From Streptomyces mangrovi (GTDB lineage Bacteria; Actinomycetota; Actinomycetes; Streptomycetales; Streptomycetaceae), in the NCBI RefSeq assembly GCF_900114215.1, contig NZ_FOSG01000016.1:1-64000 (forward strand): 64,000 bases of DNA, in the 5' to 3' direction. Positions 9,330 through 18,272 of this stretch are shown here, in pieces; the first letter of the stretch is position 1, and every line of letters starts with the position of its first letter. Made by a program: the position numbers and the translations under genes. Under the pieces are notes generated by a model. That model made no database searches. It was not told the DNA's origin and was given only the letters and a program-made list of their open reading frames with translations.

Positions 9330-10379
9330 TCAGGCGTGGTGGTCGGGGCCGGCGGGCATGGCCCAGGTGGTCAGGTCGCCGCGGTCGGCGGAGCGGACCG
9401 TGGCGGGCAGATCGGTCCCGCGCAGGTCGAGCATCACGTCGGGGCCGATGGCGGTGCTGACGGCCGGGTAGAGGGTGGTCAGCTCGAAGAAGACCCGCAC
9501 TTCCCCTCCCGTCACGGTGGCCGGGAGCAGGGCGCCGGGGTGTTCGCCGGCCGCCGGGAGGGCCAGTCCGTGCCGGGTGGCGTGCAACTCGATCCGCTCG
9601 CCCGGGTGCTCCTCCAGGGCCCGCAGCAGCGCGTCCTTCGCCACCGTCGCGCGGGTGGTGGCCTCCGGCAGCGATGCGAGCATCAGGTGGTGGTCGGGGA
9701 ACTCCTCCGTCAGCACCCGGCAGTGCCGGTCCTCCCGTCCCGCCATGCGCAGCCGGATCCCGTACGGCGTCGCCTCGATCCGCACCAGCGGGCTGCGGCG
9801 CATCTCGCCTGCCGCGGACCGCAGTTCGCCACCGTCGACCGTGGCGGCCCAGGCGGTGGCCGCCGGTTCGGCGGGCACGAGCGTCCGGGTCGAGAGCCGG
9901 TACCGGTCGGTCGCGGTCAGCGCGACCGCCTCGGCGGTCGCCTCGACGCGCAGCCCGCCCAGCACCGGCAGCTCCGGATCGCACGCGGTCGCGGTCAGAA
10001 CCTGCTCGACCGCGTCGGCCAGTACGGGCCCCTTCAGCGCGGCGACCGGCCGGCTCGGCACGCCGCCGAGCGAGGACTTGAGCGCGGCGGCATCCCTCCG
10101 TACCGCCGCCGCATCCCCGAGGACCTTCGCGACGTGCTCGTCGATCAGCCGGGACGCCTCGCCGGGCCCGGCGTCGAGCACCGCCTCGGCGGTGGTCAGC
10201 GGCATGGTGATCCGGCGGAGCCGGCGCAGGGTGGTGGCCCGTGGCACCTGCTCGGCGCCGTAGTAGCGGTAGCCCGAGACCGGATCGGTCTCGGCGGGGG
10301 GCAGCAGCCCGGAGTCGGCGTAGAAACGCAGCGCGCTGGGGGTCAGACCGGTGCGCTGGGCGAAGACCCCGATGGGCAT
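9330..10379 (-). CDS. MerR regulator fused to a sliding-clamp (DnaN)-like domain
   Basis: A 349-aa protein. Residues 1-75 are a MerR winged helix (MPIGVFAQRTGLTPSALRFYADSGLLPPAETDPVSGYRYY), followed by a linker helix (EASRLIDEHVAKVLGDAAAVRRD). From about residue 115 the sequence looks like DNA polymerase III beta-clamp repeats: LPVLGGLRVEATAEAVALTATDRYRLSTRTL, then FPDHHLMLASLPEATTRATVAKDALLRALEE. MerR proteins usually sense a small ligand in the C-terminal part; here that part is clamp-like. A 19-bp-spacer promoter overlaps an earlier in-frame TTG (10418), which favours the ATG at 10379. Confidence 0.88.
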   Translation of the reverse strand: MPIGVFAQRTGLTPSALRFYADSGLLPPAETDPVSGYRYYGAEQVPRATTLRRLRRITMPLTTAEAVLDAGPGEASRLIDEHVAKVLGDAAAVRRDAAALKSSLGGVPSRPVAALKGPVLADAVEQVLTATACDPELPVLGGLRVEATAEAVALTATDRYRLSTRTLVPAEPAATAWAATVDGGELRSAAGEMRRSPLVRIEATPYGIRLRMAGREDRHCRVLTEEFPDHHLMLASLPEATTRATVAKDALLRALEEHPGERIELHATRHGLALPAAGEHPGALLPATVTGGEVRVFFELTTLYPAVSTAIGPDVMLDLRGTDLPATVRSADRGDLTTWAMPAGPDHHA

Positions 10380-10403
10380 CAGCTCGGAATTCGGCACCCC
10401 GTC

Positions 10404-10434
10404 ATCGTCGGGCTTCAAGCAGGTCGAAGGTCAA
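10404..10434 (-). promoter_or_regulatory. MerR-type promoter with 19-bp spacer
   Basis: On the minus strand TTGACC (10434-10429) and GACGAT (10409-10404) are 19 bp apart, the over-long spacing typical of MerR-controlled promoters. The spacer contains the dyad CTTCGA-CCTGC-TTGAAG. It lies directly upstream of the MerR-clamp ATG, which suggests autoregulation. Confidence 0.55.
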
Positions 10435-10463
10435 CACCGGGTGCGGGGTGAGGGGTGAGGGGT

Positions 10464-11105
10464 TCAGGCTCGGGCGCCGACGACGAGGTCGCTCGCGCGC
10501 AGGGACTCCACCAGGGCGGCGGGCGCGGTGGCGGTCGAGCCGGCGTTGTAGGGCGGCTGCGGGTCGTACTCGACGACGAGCTGCACGGCCTCGGCCACCT
10601 CGTCGCCGGCCATGCGCCCGGCCAGGTGGAGGGCGAGGTCGATACCGGCCGAGACCCCGGCGGCGGTGGCGTACTTGCCGTCGGTGACGACCCGCTCCGG
10701 GACGGGGACGGCGCCGAGGGCACGCAGGCGGTCCAGACAGATCCAGTGCGAGGTGGCCCGCCGTCCGGCCAGCAGTCCGGCCGCGCCCAGCAGCAGGGAG
10801 CCGGAGCAGACCGAGGCCGTCCAGGCGGTGGCCGCGTCGGCGCCGCGCAGCCAGTCCAGGACGGGCCCGTCCGCGAGCAGGTCCGCGACACCGGGGCCGC
10901 CGGGGACGAGGACGGCGTCGGGCGCCGTCACCTCCGGCAGTGCGGCGTCCGCGGTCAGGGCCAGACTGCCCATGTCGGTGCGGACGGGGCCGGGACGGGC
11001 GGCGGTGAAGACCACCTCCGCGCCGGGGACGCGGGAGAGGATCTCGTAGGGGCCGACGGCGTCCAGCGCCGTGAAGCGGTCGTACAGCAGGATGGCGATC
11101 CGCAT
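10464..11105 (-). CDS. DJ-1/PfpI family protein
   Basis: A 213-aa single-domain member of the DJ-1/PfpI (type 1 glutamine amidotransferase-like) superfamily. The nucleophile elbow is TASVCSGSLLLGAAGLLAGRRATSHW (Cys about 100), with the partner Glu in DAVGPYEIL (about 21) and the VPGGPGV turn. The elbow resembles isonitrile hydratases, but that reaction cannot be assigned from sequence alone. ATG start 11105. It lies 54 bp downstream of the GlxA-type regulator, whose sensor domain is homologous, so the two may be functionally linked. Confidence 0.93.
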   Translation of the reverse strand: MRIAILLYDRFTALDAVGPYEILSRVPGAEVVFTAARPGPVRTDMGSLALTADAALPEVTAPDAVLVPGGPGVADLLADGPVLDWLRGADAATAWTASVCSGSLLLGAAGLLAGRRATSHWICLDRLRALGAVPVPERVVTDGKYATAAGVSAGIDLALHLAGRMAGDEVAEAVQLVVEYDPQPPYNAGSTATAPAALVESLRASDLVVGARA

Positions 11106-11118
11106 CGTCGTTCTCCGG

Positions 11119-11145
11119 TTCGGTGGGTTCGGTGGGTTCGGTGGG
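11119..11145. repeat. Three tandem 9-bp repeats (TTCGGTGGG)
   Basis: TTCGGTGGG occurs three times in a row between the GlxA-like stop and the DJ-1 start, followed by a related CTTGCGGG. Probably slippage sequence in the operon spacer. Confidence 0.8.
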
Positions 11146-11159
11146 CTTGCGGGCTCGGC

Positions 11160-12137
11160 TCAGCGGGCCTGGTGGGCTCGATGGGCGGTACGGAAGCGGC
11201 GCCGGTACTCGGCGGGCGGTACGGCCAGGGCACGGACGAAGGCGCGCCGCATCGCCTCCGGGGTGCCGTAGCCGCAGGTGCGGGCGATCTCCTCGATGCC
11301 GTCCCCGGTGTCCTCCAGGAGCCGGCGGGCCGTCTCCAGCCGGACCCCGTCCACGTAGCGTCCGGGCGTCGTGCCGACCTCGGCGGCGAAGGCGCGGGCG
11401 AAGTGGCGGGGCGACATCGCGGCGCGGCGGGCCAGGGCCTCGACCGACAGGTCGTCGCCGGGGTGTTCGGCGATCCAGCGCTGGACCTCGCGCAGCGGGT
11501 GCCGCTCGGCGAGCTGGGCGGCCAACTGCGTGCTGAACTGGGCCTGGCCGCCAGGCCTGCGCAGGAACATCACCAGGTGTCTGGCGACCAGGAGGGCTGC
11601 GTCCCGGCCGAGGTCCTCCTCCACCAGGGCCAAAGCCAGGTCGATCCCCGCCGTGACGCCGGCGGAGGTGGAGATGTTCCCGTCCCTGACGTAGATCGGT
11701 TCGGGATCGACCTCGACGTCCGGGAAGCGCCGGGCGAGGCTGTCGCAGCGCGCCCAGTGCGTGGTGACCCGCCGTCCGGCCAGCAGTCCGGCCTCGGCGA
11801 GCAGGAAGGCTCCCGTGCACACCGACACCACGCGCTCGGCGGCCGGGGCCAGTTCGGCGATCCGCCGCACCACGGCCGGGTCGGGGGCGACCGTGCCGCG
11901 CCCACCGGGCACCAGGAGGGTGCGGGGCGGCCCGACGCGGTCGAGGTCCTCGTCGGGCAGCAGGCGCAGCCCGCTGCTGGTGCGCACCGGCCCGCCGCCG
12001 GGTCCGGCGGTCGTGATCCGGTACGTGCCCGGCCGCCCGGTCGCCGCGCACGCTCCCGCGAACACCTCCAGCGGGCCGGTCACGTCCAGGCTCTGCACGT
12101 CGTCGTAGAGGACGATGAGCACGCTGTGGGGTTCCAT
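11160..12137 (-). CDS. GlxA/AraC family transcriptional regulator with DJ-1/PfpI sensor domain
   Basis: A 325-aa protein. Residues 1-190 are a DJ-1/PfpI domain (VLIVLYDDVQSLDVTGPLEVFAGAC, LLVPGGRGT, VSVCTGAFLLAEAGLLAGRRVTTHW). Residues about 215-315 are an AraC-type double HTH (VQRWIAEHPGDDLSVEALARRAAMSPRHFARAFAAEVGTTPGRYV ... EEIARTCGYGTPEAMRRAFVRALAVPPAEYRRRF). The family is cytoplasmic transcription factors such as GlxA and GbdR-type regulators. ATG 12137; the frame continues upstream but without conserved sequence. It is immediately upstream of the DJ-1/PfpI gene. Confidence 0.95.
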   Translation of the reverse strand: MEPHSVLIVLYDDVQSLDVTGPLEVFAGACAATGRPGTYRITTAGPGGGPVRTSSGLRLLPDEDLDRVGPPRTLLVPGGRGTVAPDPAVVRRIAELAPAAERVVSVCTGAFLLAEAGLLAGRRVTTHWARCDSLARRFPDVEVDPEPIYVRDGNISTSAGVTAGIDLALALVEEDLGRDAALLVARHLVMFLRRPGGQAQFSTQLAAQLAERHPLREVQRWIAEHPGDDLSVEALARRAAMSPRHFARAFAAEVGTTPGRYVDGVRLETARRLLEDTGDGIEEIARTCGYGTPEAMRRAFVRALAVPPAEYRRRFRTAHRAHQAR

Positions 12138-12285
12138 GCGCCTCAGCCTGGCAGCCGGCCCAGATGGCAGCAATGACGGATTTCCCACCTTTCCCGCCAT
12201 GGCGGAGCCCACCCCCGCGTGCCGGTGACCGGGCCGGTACGGCGGACGCTCCGGAGCCCGGGGGCGCCGGACCCGCCAGGTCCGC

Positions 12286-12642
12286 GTGACCGTGGATCTG
12301 TTCGCAGGCATCTCCGTGGACGACTACGCGGCGGCACCGGACCGGTGCGAACGGCTGCTCGACTCCCCGCCGACGTTCGTCGCGAGCGAGACGGAGGCCG
12401 TGCGGGAACCGGGCGAACACCGTTCGGTGTTCATCGAGGGACGGCCCGAGCACGCCGGCCACGCCCTGCACACCGTCTTCGTCGACGGCCTCGACGACCT
12501 CGCGGCCGGTCTCACCGCCCGGGGCCTCACCGCCCGGGGCCTGGAGCGGGCCAAACGGGAGACCTGTCCGAACGGCATCCGCAAGGCCACGTACCGCGCC
12601 CCGGAGGGGAACGGGATCGGGGTCGGCGGCGCTCCGTTCTGA
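12286..12642 (+). CDS. VOC (glyoxalase/bleomycin-resistance fold) family protein
   Basis: A 118-aa protein starting at GTG 12286. It has the half-module pattern of vicinal oxygen chelate proteins: VDLFAGISVDDYAAAPDRCERLL at the N-terminus, a central HALHTVFVDGLDDLAAGLTARG helix, and the ending YRAPEGNGIGVGGAPF. An in-frame 15-bp duplication encodes LTARGLTARG at about residues 75-85. The metal ligands usual for enzymes of the fold are not all evident, so a binding role is as likely as catalysis. It lies upstream of the rifamycin monooxygenase, but the RAE between them suggests separate control. Confidence 0.65.
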   Translation: MTVDLFAGISVDDYAAAPDRCERLLDSPPTFVASETEAVREPGEHRSVFIEGRPEHAGHALHTVFVDGLDDLAAGLTARGLTARGLERAKRETCPNGIRKATYRAPEGNGIGVGGAPF

Positions 12643-12744
12643 TCGCGGGCGGCTCCCAAGGCCGACCCGCACGGCCGACTGGCACAGTCGGTGCCCGGCG
12701 AGGGAAGAGATCCACCCCGCCACCTTCAACCTATAGCGCACCGG

Positions 12745-12763
12745 GGGCCTTGCGGCAAGACCC
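12745..12763 (+). promoter_or_regulatory. Rifamycin-associated element (RAE)
   Basis: GGGCCTTGCGGCAAGACCC, a 19-bp dyad (GGGnCTTGC-G-GCAAGnCCC), lies about 140 bp upstream of the rox GTG. It matches the RAE I remember from upstream of rifamycin-inactivating genes in actinomycetes, which mediates rifamycin-inducible expression. Confidence 0.88.
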
Positions 12764-12902
12764 GGGTCATGCCGCAGAATCGTCGCCCTGGGCCGGAAAC
12801 CGGGTAAATGACGGGTTTCACACACTGTGCGCGCTTCCATGTGCTTACGGGAAGCGCGGAGCGGCCGGCCCGGGACCGAATCTCTTCACATGGGGGACTT
12901 CC

Positions 12903-14324
12903 GTGATCGACGTGATCATCGCCGGCGCCGGGCCGACCGGTCTGATGCTGGCCTGCGAGCTGCGGCTGCACGGTGTACGCGTGGTGGTGCTGGAGAGGGA
13001 GGAGGAGCCGACCAGGGTCGTCCGCGCGCTCGGCCTGCATGTGCGCAGCATCGAGGTGATGGACCAGCGCGGTCTGCTGGACCGGTTCCTCGCGCACGGC
13101 ACGCAGTACCCGGTCGGCGGATTCTTCGCCGGCATCCCCAAGCCCTCGCCCGAGGGGCTGGACACCGCGCACTCTTACGTCCTGGGCATCCCGCAGCCGG
13201 TCACCGACCGCCTGCTGGCCGAGCGCGCCGCCGAGCTGGGCGCCGAGATCCGGCGCGGCCGCGAGGTGACCGGGCTGGAGCAGGACGGGGACGGGGTGAC
13301 CGTCGAGCTGGCGGACGGTACGCGGCTGCGCTCGCGCTACGCCGTCGGCTGCGACGGCGGCCGCAGCACGGTGCGCAAACTGCTCGGCGTCAGCTTCCCC
13401 GGCGAGCCCGCCGGGGTCGAGACGCTGCTGGGCGAGATGGAGGCGACCGAGGACCCGGCGGTGATCGCGTCCGTGGTGGCCGATGTGCGCAGGGCCCAGC
13501 TGCGGTTCGGCGTCGGGCCCGTCGAGGAGGGCGTCTACCGCGTCGTCGTACCGGCCGAGGACCGCACCGTCCCGCCGACCCTGGAGGAGGTCAGGAGGCA
13601 ACTGCGGGCGGTCGCCGGCACCGACTTCGGCGTGCACTCGCCGCGCTGGCTCTCCCGCTTCGGCGACGCCACCCGGCAGGCCGAGCGCTACCGGGCCGGC
13701 CGGGTGCTGCTGGCCGGCGACGCCGCCCACATCCACCCCCCGGTCGGCGGCCAGGGTCTCAACCTCGGCATCCAGGACGCCTTCAACCTGGGCTGGAAGC
13801 TGGCCGCCGAGATCACCGGCTGGGCGCCCGAAGGGCTGCTGGACAGCTATCACGCCGAGCGGCACCCGGTGGCCGCCGACGTACTGGACAACACCCGCGC
13901 GCAGATGACGCTGATGTCCACCGATCCCGGCCCGCGGTCGGTGCGCCGGCTGGTGTCGGAGCTGATGGACTTCGAGGAGGTCAACCGGTATCTGACCGAG
14001 AAGATCACCGCGATCTCGGTCCGCTACGACTTCGGCGGGGACCACGAACTGCTCGGCCGCCGGCTGCCGGATGTGAAGCTGGGGCGGGGCCGCCGCCTGT
14101 ACGAGCTGACGCACGGCGGACGCGGGCTGCTGCTGGACGGGACCGGCCGGCTGTCGGTGGCGGGCTGGGCGGACCGCGTCGACCATGTCACCGACGTCGG
14201 CGGGGAGTTGGACGCGCCCGCGGTGCTGCTGCGGCCGGACGGCCATGTGGCGTGGGCGGGCGGGGAGCAGTCCGGGCTGCTCGACCACCTGCCCAGGTGG
14301 TTCGGCCCGGCCACCCCCGGCTGA
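12903..14324 (+). CDS. rox: Rifamycin monooxygenase (Rox type), FAD-dependent
   Basis: A 473-aa class A flavoprotein hydroxylase. The FAD dinucleotide fold is at the N-terminus (VIIAGAGPTGLMLACELRLHG), with the DG motif (VGCDGGRSTVRKLLG) and the GD motif (RVLLAGDAAHIHPPVGGQGLNLGIQDAFNLGWKLA). The substrate-side sequence (ALGLHVRSIEVMDQRGLLDRF, GGFFAGIPKPSPEGLDTAHSYVLGIPQ) is close to Rox of S. venezuelae as I remember it. That enzyme oxidises the naphthyl ring of rifamycins and linearises the antibiotic, giving resistance. GTG start 12903 follows GGGGGA. The RAE upstream supports both the identity and rifamycin-dependent induction. A short hairpin overlaps the stop codon. Confidence 0.94.
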   Translation: MIDVIIAGAGPTGLMLACELRLHGVRVVVLEREEEPTRVVRALGLHVRSIEVMDQRGLLDRFLAHGTQYPVGGFFAGIPKPSPEGLDTAHSYVLGIPQPVTDRLLAERAAELGAEIRRGREVTGLEQDGDGVTVELADGTRLRSRYAVGCDGGRSTVRKLLGVSFPGEPAGVETLLGEMEATEDPAVIASVVADVRRAQLRFGVGPVEEGVYRVVVPAEDRTVPPTLEEVRRQLRAVAGTDFGVHSPRWLSRFGDATRQAERYRAGRVLLAGDAAHIHPPVGGQGLNLGIQDAFNLGWKLAAEITGWAPEGLLDSYHAERHPVAADVLDNTRAQMTLMSTDPGPRSVRRLVSELMDFEEVNRYLTEKITAISVRYDFGGDHELLGRRLPDVKLGRGRRLYELTHGGRGLLLDGTGRLSVAGWADRVDHVTDVGGELDAPAVLLRPDGHVAWAGGEQSGLLDHLPRWFGPATPG

Positions 14325-14559
14325 GCCGGGGTGGGCGTAGCTCGGGACGGGGCCGGGGCGGCCGCCGCCCGCTCCGCCCTCCCCGGGCTTCTCTCCTTGT
14401 CGCTGCCGGCGCCGAAGGTCCCTTGTTCCGTTCAACGCCCCGGAGGTTCCGGCGCCTCCGTTCTGCACTCACCGGTCACTCCGCGGGGACGGGCGCACAC
14501 CCGGGCAGGCGACGATCCGCGTCGCCTGCGGACGGGTCCCGCCCTCCCGGCCCGCCGCC

Positions 14560-17500
14560 TCAACCCGCGGGCAGGGGAGCCGGGTTGCCCTGGTGGGTGA
14601 AGGCGGCCCAGTGGTGGAGGCGGTGGAGGTCGGGACGGGCGGCCTCGCGGCGCAGGAGACCGCCGAGGGTGGGCGGAGGCTCGCGGTGCGGGTCGAGCAT
14701 CCACATCTGGGCGGCGCGCAGGGCGTCCGGCGGGGCCAGCCCGCCGGTGGTGAGGTGGTGGTGGAAGACCGCCATCATCACGGAGGTCGGCCCGTCGCGC
14801 ACCGCCCAGCGGGACCCCACGACATCGGCGGCACCGCCCGCGACCAGTGCGGTGGCGAGGGTCAGCGCCTCGTCGTGGTGGCGCGTGCTCAGATCGGTCT
14901 CACAGGCGCTGAGCACGACCAGCGGGCCCGCCGCGTCCGGCCGGCGCCCGGCGGCGCCGTCCAGGATCGCGGCCACGGTCAGCCGGTCGGCGTCCCGGCC
15001 CGCGCCGGGCGGGGACGCCAGCCGCAGCGCGGAGTCGGTGGGGCGCGGCGCGGCGAGGGCGTGGCAGGACAGATGGAGCACGGACGCCGGCGACGCACCG
15101 CCGGGCAGTACGGCGAGCAGTTCCTCCGGCGTGCCGGCGGCGTCCCGGGTCCCGTCGGCGGTGAGGAACTCGCCGTAGCGGAGCGCCCCGGGGTAGCAGG
15201 CGGTGCGCAGAGCGACCGTCTCCACCTCCGCCCACGGCAGGGTCAGTTCCGGGTCGGCGACCAGGACCTGCCGTCCGGCGGCGGGAGGGATCCGGCGCCG
15301 GCCGGCCGCGGCCAGGAACTGGGCGCCGGAGGGGGCGTAGCCGAGGACGGCCTCCTGGCAGGCGTACCGGTGGCCGTGCTCCCCGGGGCCCCGGGTGCAT
15401 GCCGCGTGCCACGGCACGGCGCCGAGCCGACCGCAGGGCACCAGCACGATCCGCGGAGGGCGGGCCGGCCCGTCCGGCGCCGGCGGACGTACGGCCGCGA
15501 GCAGCGGTCCCATCACCGCCTGCCAGGCCCACTCGCACAAGGTGTCCAGCGCCTCCTGCCAGCGCTCCTCGCGGCCGGCGAGCCGTGACGCGTCCGCGTC
15601 CGGGTCGGCGAGCGCCCGGGAGCGTTCCGCCGCGGCGTCGAGGTACCGCTCCAGCGACGGGCCGCCCGGGTCCTTCAGCTCCGGTAGGGGGAGCGTGGCC
15701 GGGGCCGCGCCGGGGCGCAGGATGAGCGCGTGGCCGGGGAACGAGTCGCTGGGCAGTGGCATGCCGGGCACCAGGTAGACCAGCGCGTCGGTACCCGTGG
15801 CGGCGAGACCGGCGGTCAGCCCGGCCGCGTCCGCCGCGCCCACCAGCTGCCGGACGCCCGGGCCTTCCCCGGCGCCGGGGCGGACGCCCAGCACGGTCAG
15901 CGCCCTGCGCCGCAGGGCGCTGGGAACCGGCGGGCCGGCGGCCGGATGCGGGTCCGCGAGGGCTCGGGCGGGGACCTGGGCACGCCACTGCCGGGCCAGT
16001 TGGGGGTGGCCCGCCGCGTCGAGGAGTTCGGGAACGCTCCGGGAGGCGGCGGCCGTCCGGAGCACCAGAGCGCGCCCCTTCTCCAGGTCGGCCACCGCGT
16101 CGGCAGGCCGCCGGGTGAGGAGGGCCGTGAAAGCCAGCCGCCGTGACAGCAGGGCGCCGCTGAGGGCCGCCGACAGCCCGTGGTCGGCCCCGGCCTGGAG
16201 CAGGACGTCGGCGGCCAGTTCACCCAGCGCCTCGCGGGTGACCTGCACGAACGCCCGTCTGTCCGCGTGCCTGTGCGGGCCGCCCCGCGCGGCGCGCACG
16301 ACATGGGCCTCGGCCAGCTTCGTCAGGATGTCCACACGGTGCTTTGCGCCACGTCCCCCGGCGAGCAGCGCGCGGGCCCGGGTCAGCTCGGTGACGGCCT
16401 CGTCCAGCAGCGCCGGGGCCTTCTCGTCGCGCAGTGCGGCCTGGAACAGCAGCAGGCCGAGTTCCGCGCGCCGGTCGTACTGCTGGTCGTGGTAGATCTC
16501 CGGGTCGGCAAGGCTCCGGCGGAGCCTGGCGATCTCCTGCTCCAGGGCTTCCGGCCCGGTCCGCTCCGGCCCGGTGGCCCGCCGGACCCGGCGCGCGCGT
16601 GCGCTCAGTTCGTCGAGCCGGCTCAGCCGCTCCGCCAGTTCCTCACGCCGGCCGCTCTGCGGCGGCAGGGCGGCGTACCGGCCGCGGAGCTCCTCCCTCA
16701 GACTCGGCAGCGCCCGGTGGTCTCCGGTGCGCTGGGCGCGGTGCAGCTCGAGGTCGGCGGTGGAGAGCACCAGGCCGAGCGCGAACGGCGCGTCGGGGGG
16801 CACCGAGCCGTCGCTCTCCAGGGCGGCGCGCAGGCCGCGCAGGGTGGCCAGGGACGCCTCCGCGTCGTGGAAGCTGCCGCCGAACATGGCGGCGTGCTCC
16901 AGGACCTCGGCCAGATCCGCCCCCAGGGCCAGCGCCCACCAGGAGCCGGCGGGGCTCGCCCGGACCGCCTCTCCGAGCAGGGCGGCGGCGTCCTCCAGAT
17001 AGCCCGGATCCCCGGTCCGGTAGGCCAGCAGCCGGTCGAACCTGGCCGCCATGCGCCGCTCGCGCAGGCCGAGGTGGGCGACGAAGTCCCTCAGCCGGCT
17101 GTCGAGGTGGGGAACCAGCCCCGGTTCCACGGTGGCGCCGACCGGCCACTCCGCGAAGCGGTCGCCGCCGTCGCCGTCGCCCTCCGGTTCCGGCGCGGGG
17201 CGCTCCACGGCGCTGAAGTCGGCCGATCCCGGCGCCAGGGAGTCCAGCGCCACCAGCAGATAGGCGTGGAGCCTCGCCACCCGGGCGCGCTCGGGCGCGC
17301 CCGGCGGCAGCGCGCGCAGTGCCCCGAGCACCAGGTCGGCGGCGCGGCGGACACCGTCGGCGTCCGCCGCGCCGCGGGCCGCCGCCCTGCCCAGCAGCGG
17401 TACGACTTCCGGGTCCAGTCCCAGGAGCGCGAACGAGCTGTCGTCGAACCCGGACCGCAGGGCGACGACCAGGTGGGCGAGTACACGGGTGAACCGTGGG

Positions 17501-18264
17501 GTGCTGTACGAGCCGGCCAGGTCCAGCAGGCCGCGGACGGCGGGGAGCAGGGCGTCCTCGATGCCGGAGACCTCGAAATGAGTCTCGGTCCCGGAGGGAG
17601 GCTCGGAGTCGGAGCCGGAGGGAGGGGAACCGGCGGCGAGCATCCGCTCGATGTCCTGCTTGATTCTCACGCTCTGCCGGTGGAACTCCCGGTCGAACGG
17701 AGCCTGGTCGACCGGGGCCCCGGCGATACGGTCGGCCACCTCCCGGGCCTCGGTGAGGTCCCGGCGCAGCGTCCGCGTCAGCGCCCGTCCGTCGGCCGCG
17801 GCGAGCAGCGCGTCCAGAAGGGCCGTGCGGGTGCCGTCGGGGCGGGGCAGGGCCCAGGGCGCGAGCAGGACGAGCAGCACCATGCGGGCCTGCAGCGCGA
17901 CCGTGTCGGCGAGCGCCCCGTTGCGGTCCGTCCACCGCAGGCGCCGCAGCGCCTCGGCCCGCTCCCCGGGATCGGGGGACGGGCTCTCCCGCCTGCTCAT
18001 ACAGCGCGCGCCGAGCAGGAGGCCCAGGCACACGAAGACGGCGGAGAAGTCCTCCCCGCTCTCCACCAGCTCCCTCTCGACGGCGGCCAGCCGGCCGATC
18101 ACCGGCCCCAGGTCCTCCTCCGCGGGCCATGTGCCCGGCGCCCGCGGGCTGCCCAGCAGCCGCCAGGCCTCAAAGACCGCTTCGGCCGCCCGCTCCCGCG
18201 GCTTTGCCGCCCCGGTGCCGTCGCCCCCTCCGCCCCCGGCGGCCGCCGGCTCCCCCGCCGCCAC
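14560..18264 (-). CDS. CHAT-domain (caspase-like) protein with long helical-repeat region
   Basis: A 1234-aa protein, third gene of a RES operon. The C-terminal 350 residues are a CHAT protease domain with the catalytic dyad in VLHLSCHALA (His about 1068) and VVLSACETDLS (Cys about 1121), followed by DEALTLATALVAGGAADVVGSRW. The rest is Ala/Leu/Arg-rich and helical, like the repeat scaffolds that usually precede CHAT domains. The GTG at 18264 has GGAGG 11 nt upstream; an alternative GTG at 18276 overlaps the RES stop as GTGA but has no spaced ribosome site. CHAT proteins are often effector or activating proteases in bacterial conflict systems. A role acting on the RES or antitoxin partners is inference. 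Confidence 0.9.
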   Translation of the reverse strand: MAAGEPAAAGGGGGDGTGAAKPRERAAEAVFEAWRLLGSPRAPGTWPAEEDLGPVIGRLAAVERELVESGEDFSAVFVCLGLLLGARCMSRRESPSPDPGERAEALRRLRWTDRNGALADTVALQARMVLLVLLAPWALPRPDGTRTALLDALLAAADGRALTRTLRRDLTEAREVADRIAGAPVDQAPFDREFHRQSVRIKQDIERMLAAGSPPSGSDSEPPSGTETHFEVSGIEDALLPAVRGLLDLAGSYSTPRFTRVLAHLVVALRSGFDDSSFALLGLDPEVVPLLGRAAARGAADADGVRRAADLVLGALRALPPGAPERARVARLHAYLLVALDSLAPGSADFSAVERPAPEPEGDGDGGDRFAEWPVGATVEPGLVPHLDSRLRDFVAHLGLRERRMAARFDRLLAYRTGDPGYLEDAAALLGEAVRASPAGSWWALALGADLAEVLEHAAMFGGSFHDAEASLATLRGLRAALESDGSVPPDAPFALGLVLSTADLELHRAQRTGDHRALPSLREELRGRYAALPPQSGRREELAERLSRLDELSARARRVRRATGPERTGPEALEQEIARLRRSLADPEIYHDQQYDRRAELGLLLFQAALRDEKAPALLDEAVTELTRARALLAGGRGAKHRVDILTKLAEAHVVRAARGGPHRHADRRAFVQVTREALGELAADVLLQAGADHGLSAALSGALLSRRLAFTALLTRRPADAVADLEKGRALVLRTAAASRSVPELLDAAGHPQLARQWRAQVPARALADPHPAAGPPVPSALRRRALTVLGVRPGAGEGPGVRQLVGAADAAGLTAGLAATGTDALVYLVPGMPLPSDSFPGHALILRPGAAPATLPLPELKDPGGPSLERYLDAAAERSRALADPDADASRLAGREERWQEALDTLCEWAWQAVMGPLLAAVRPPAPDGPARPPRIVLVPCGRLGAVPWHAACTRGPGEHGHRYACQEAVLGYAPSGAQFLAAAGRRRIPPAAGRQVLVADPELTLPWAEVETVALRTACYPGALRYGEFLTADGTRDAAGTPEELLAVLPGGASPASVLHLSCHALAAPRPTDSALRLASPPGAGRDADRLTVAAILDGAAGRRPDAAGPLVVLSACETDLSTRHHDEALTLATALVAGGAADVVGSRWAVRDGPTSVMMAVFHHHLTTGGLAPPDALRAAQMWMLDPHREPPPTLGGLLRREAARPDLHRLHHWAAFTHQGNPAPLPAG

Positions 18265-18272
18265 TTCCCCGC

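Noticed and set aside
9304..9984. Extension of the helical-protein frame into the MerR-clamp gene
   Set aside because: Low-complexity Arg/Gly translation overlapping a better supported gene; GTG 9303 has a ribosome site.
10402..12840. 812-codon minus-strand open frame
   Set aside because: Runs through two recognised DJ-1 superfamily genes in another frame; translation is Arg/Pro repeats.
12827..15178. 783-codon plus-strand open frame
   Set aside because: Out-of-frame shadow of rox with Arg/Gly-rich translation.
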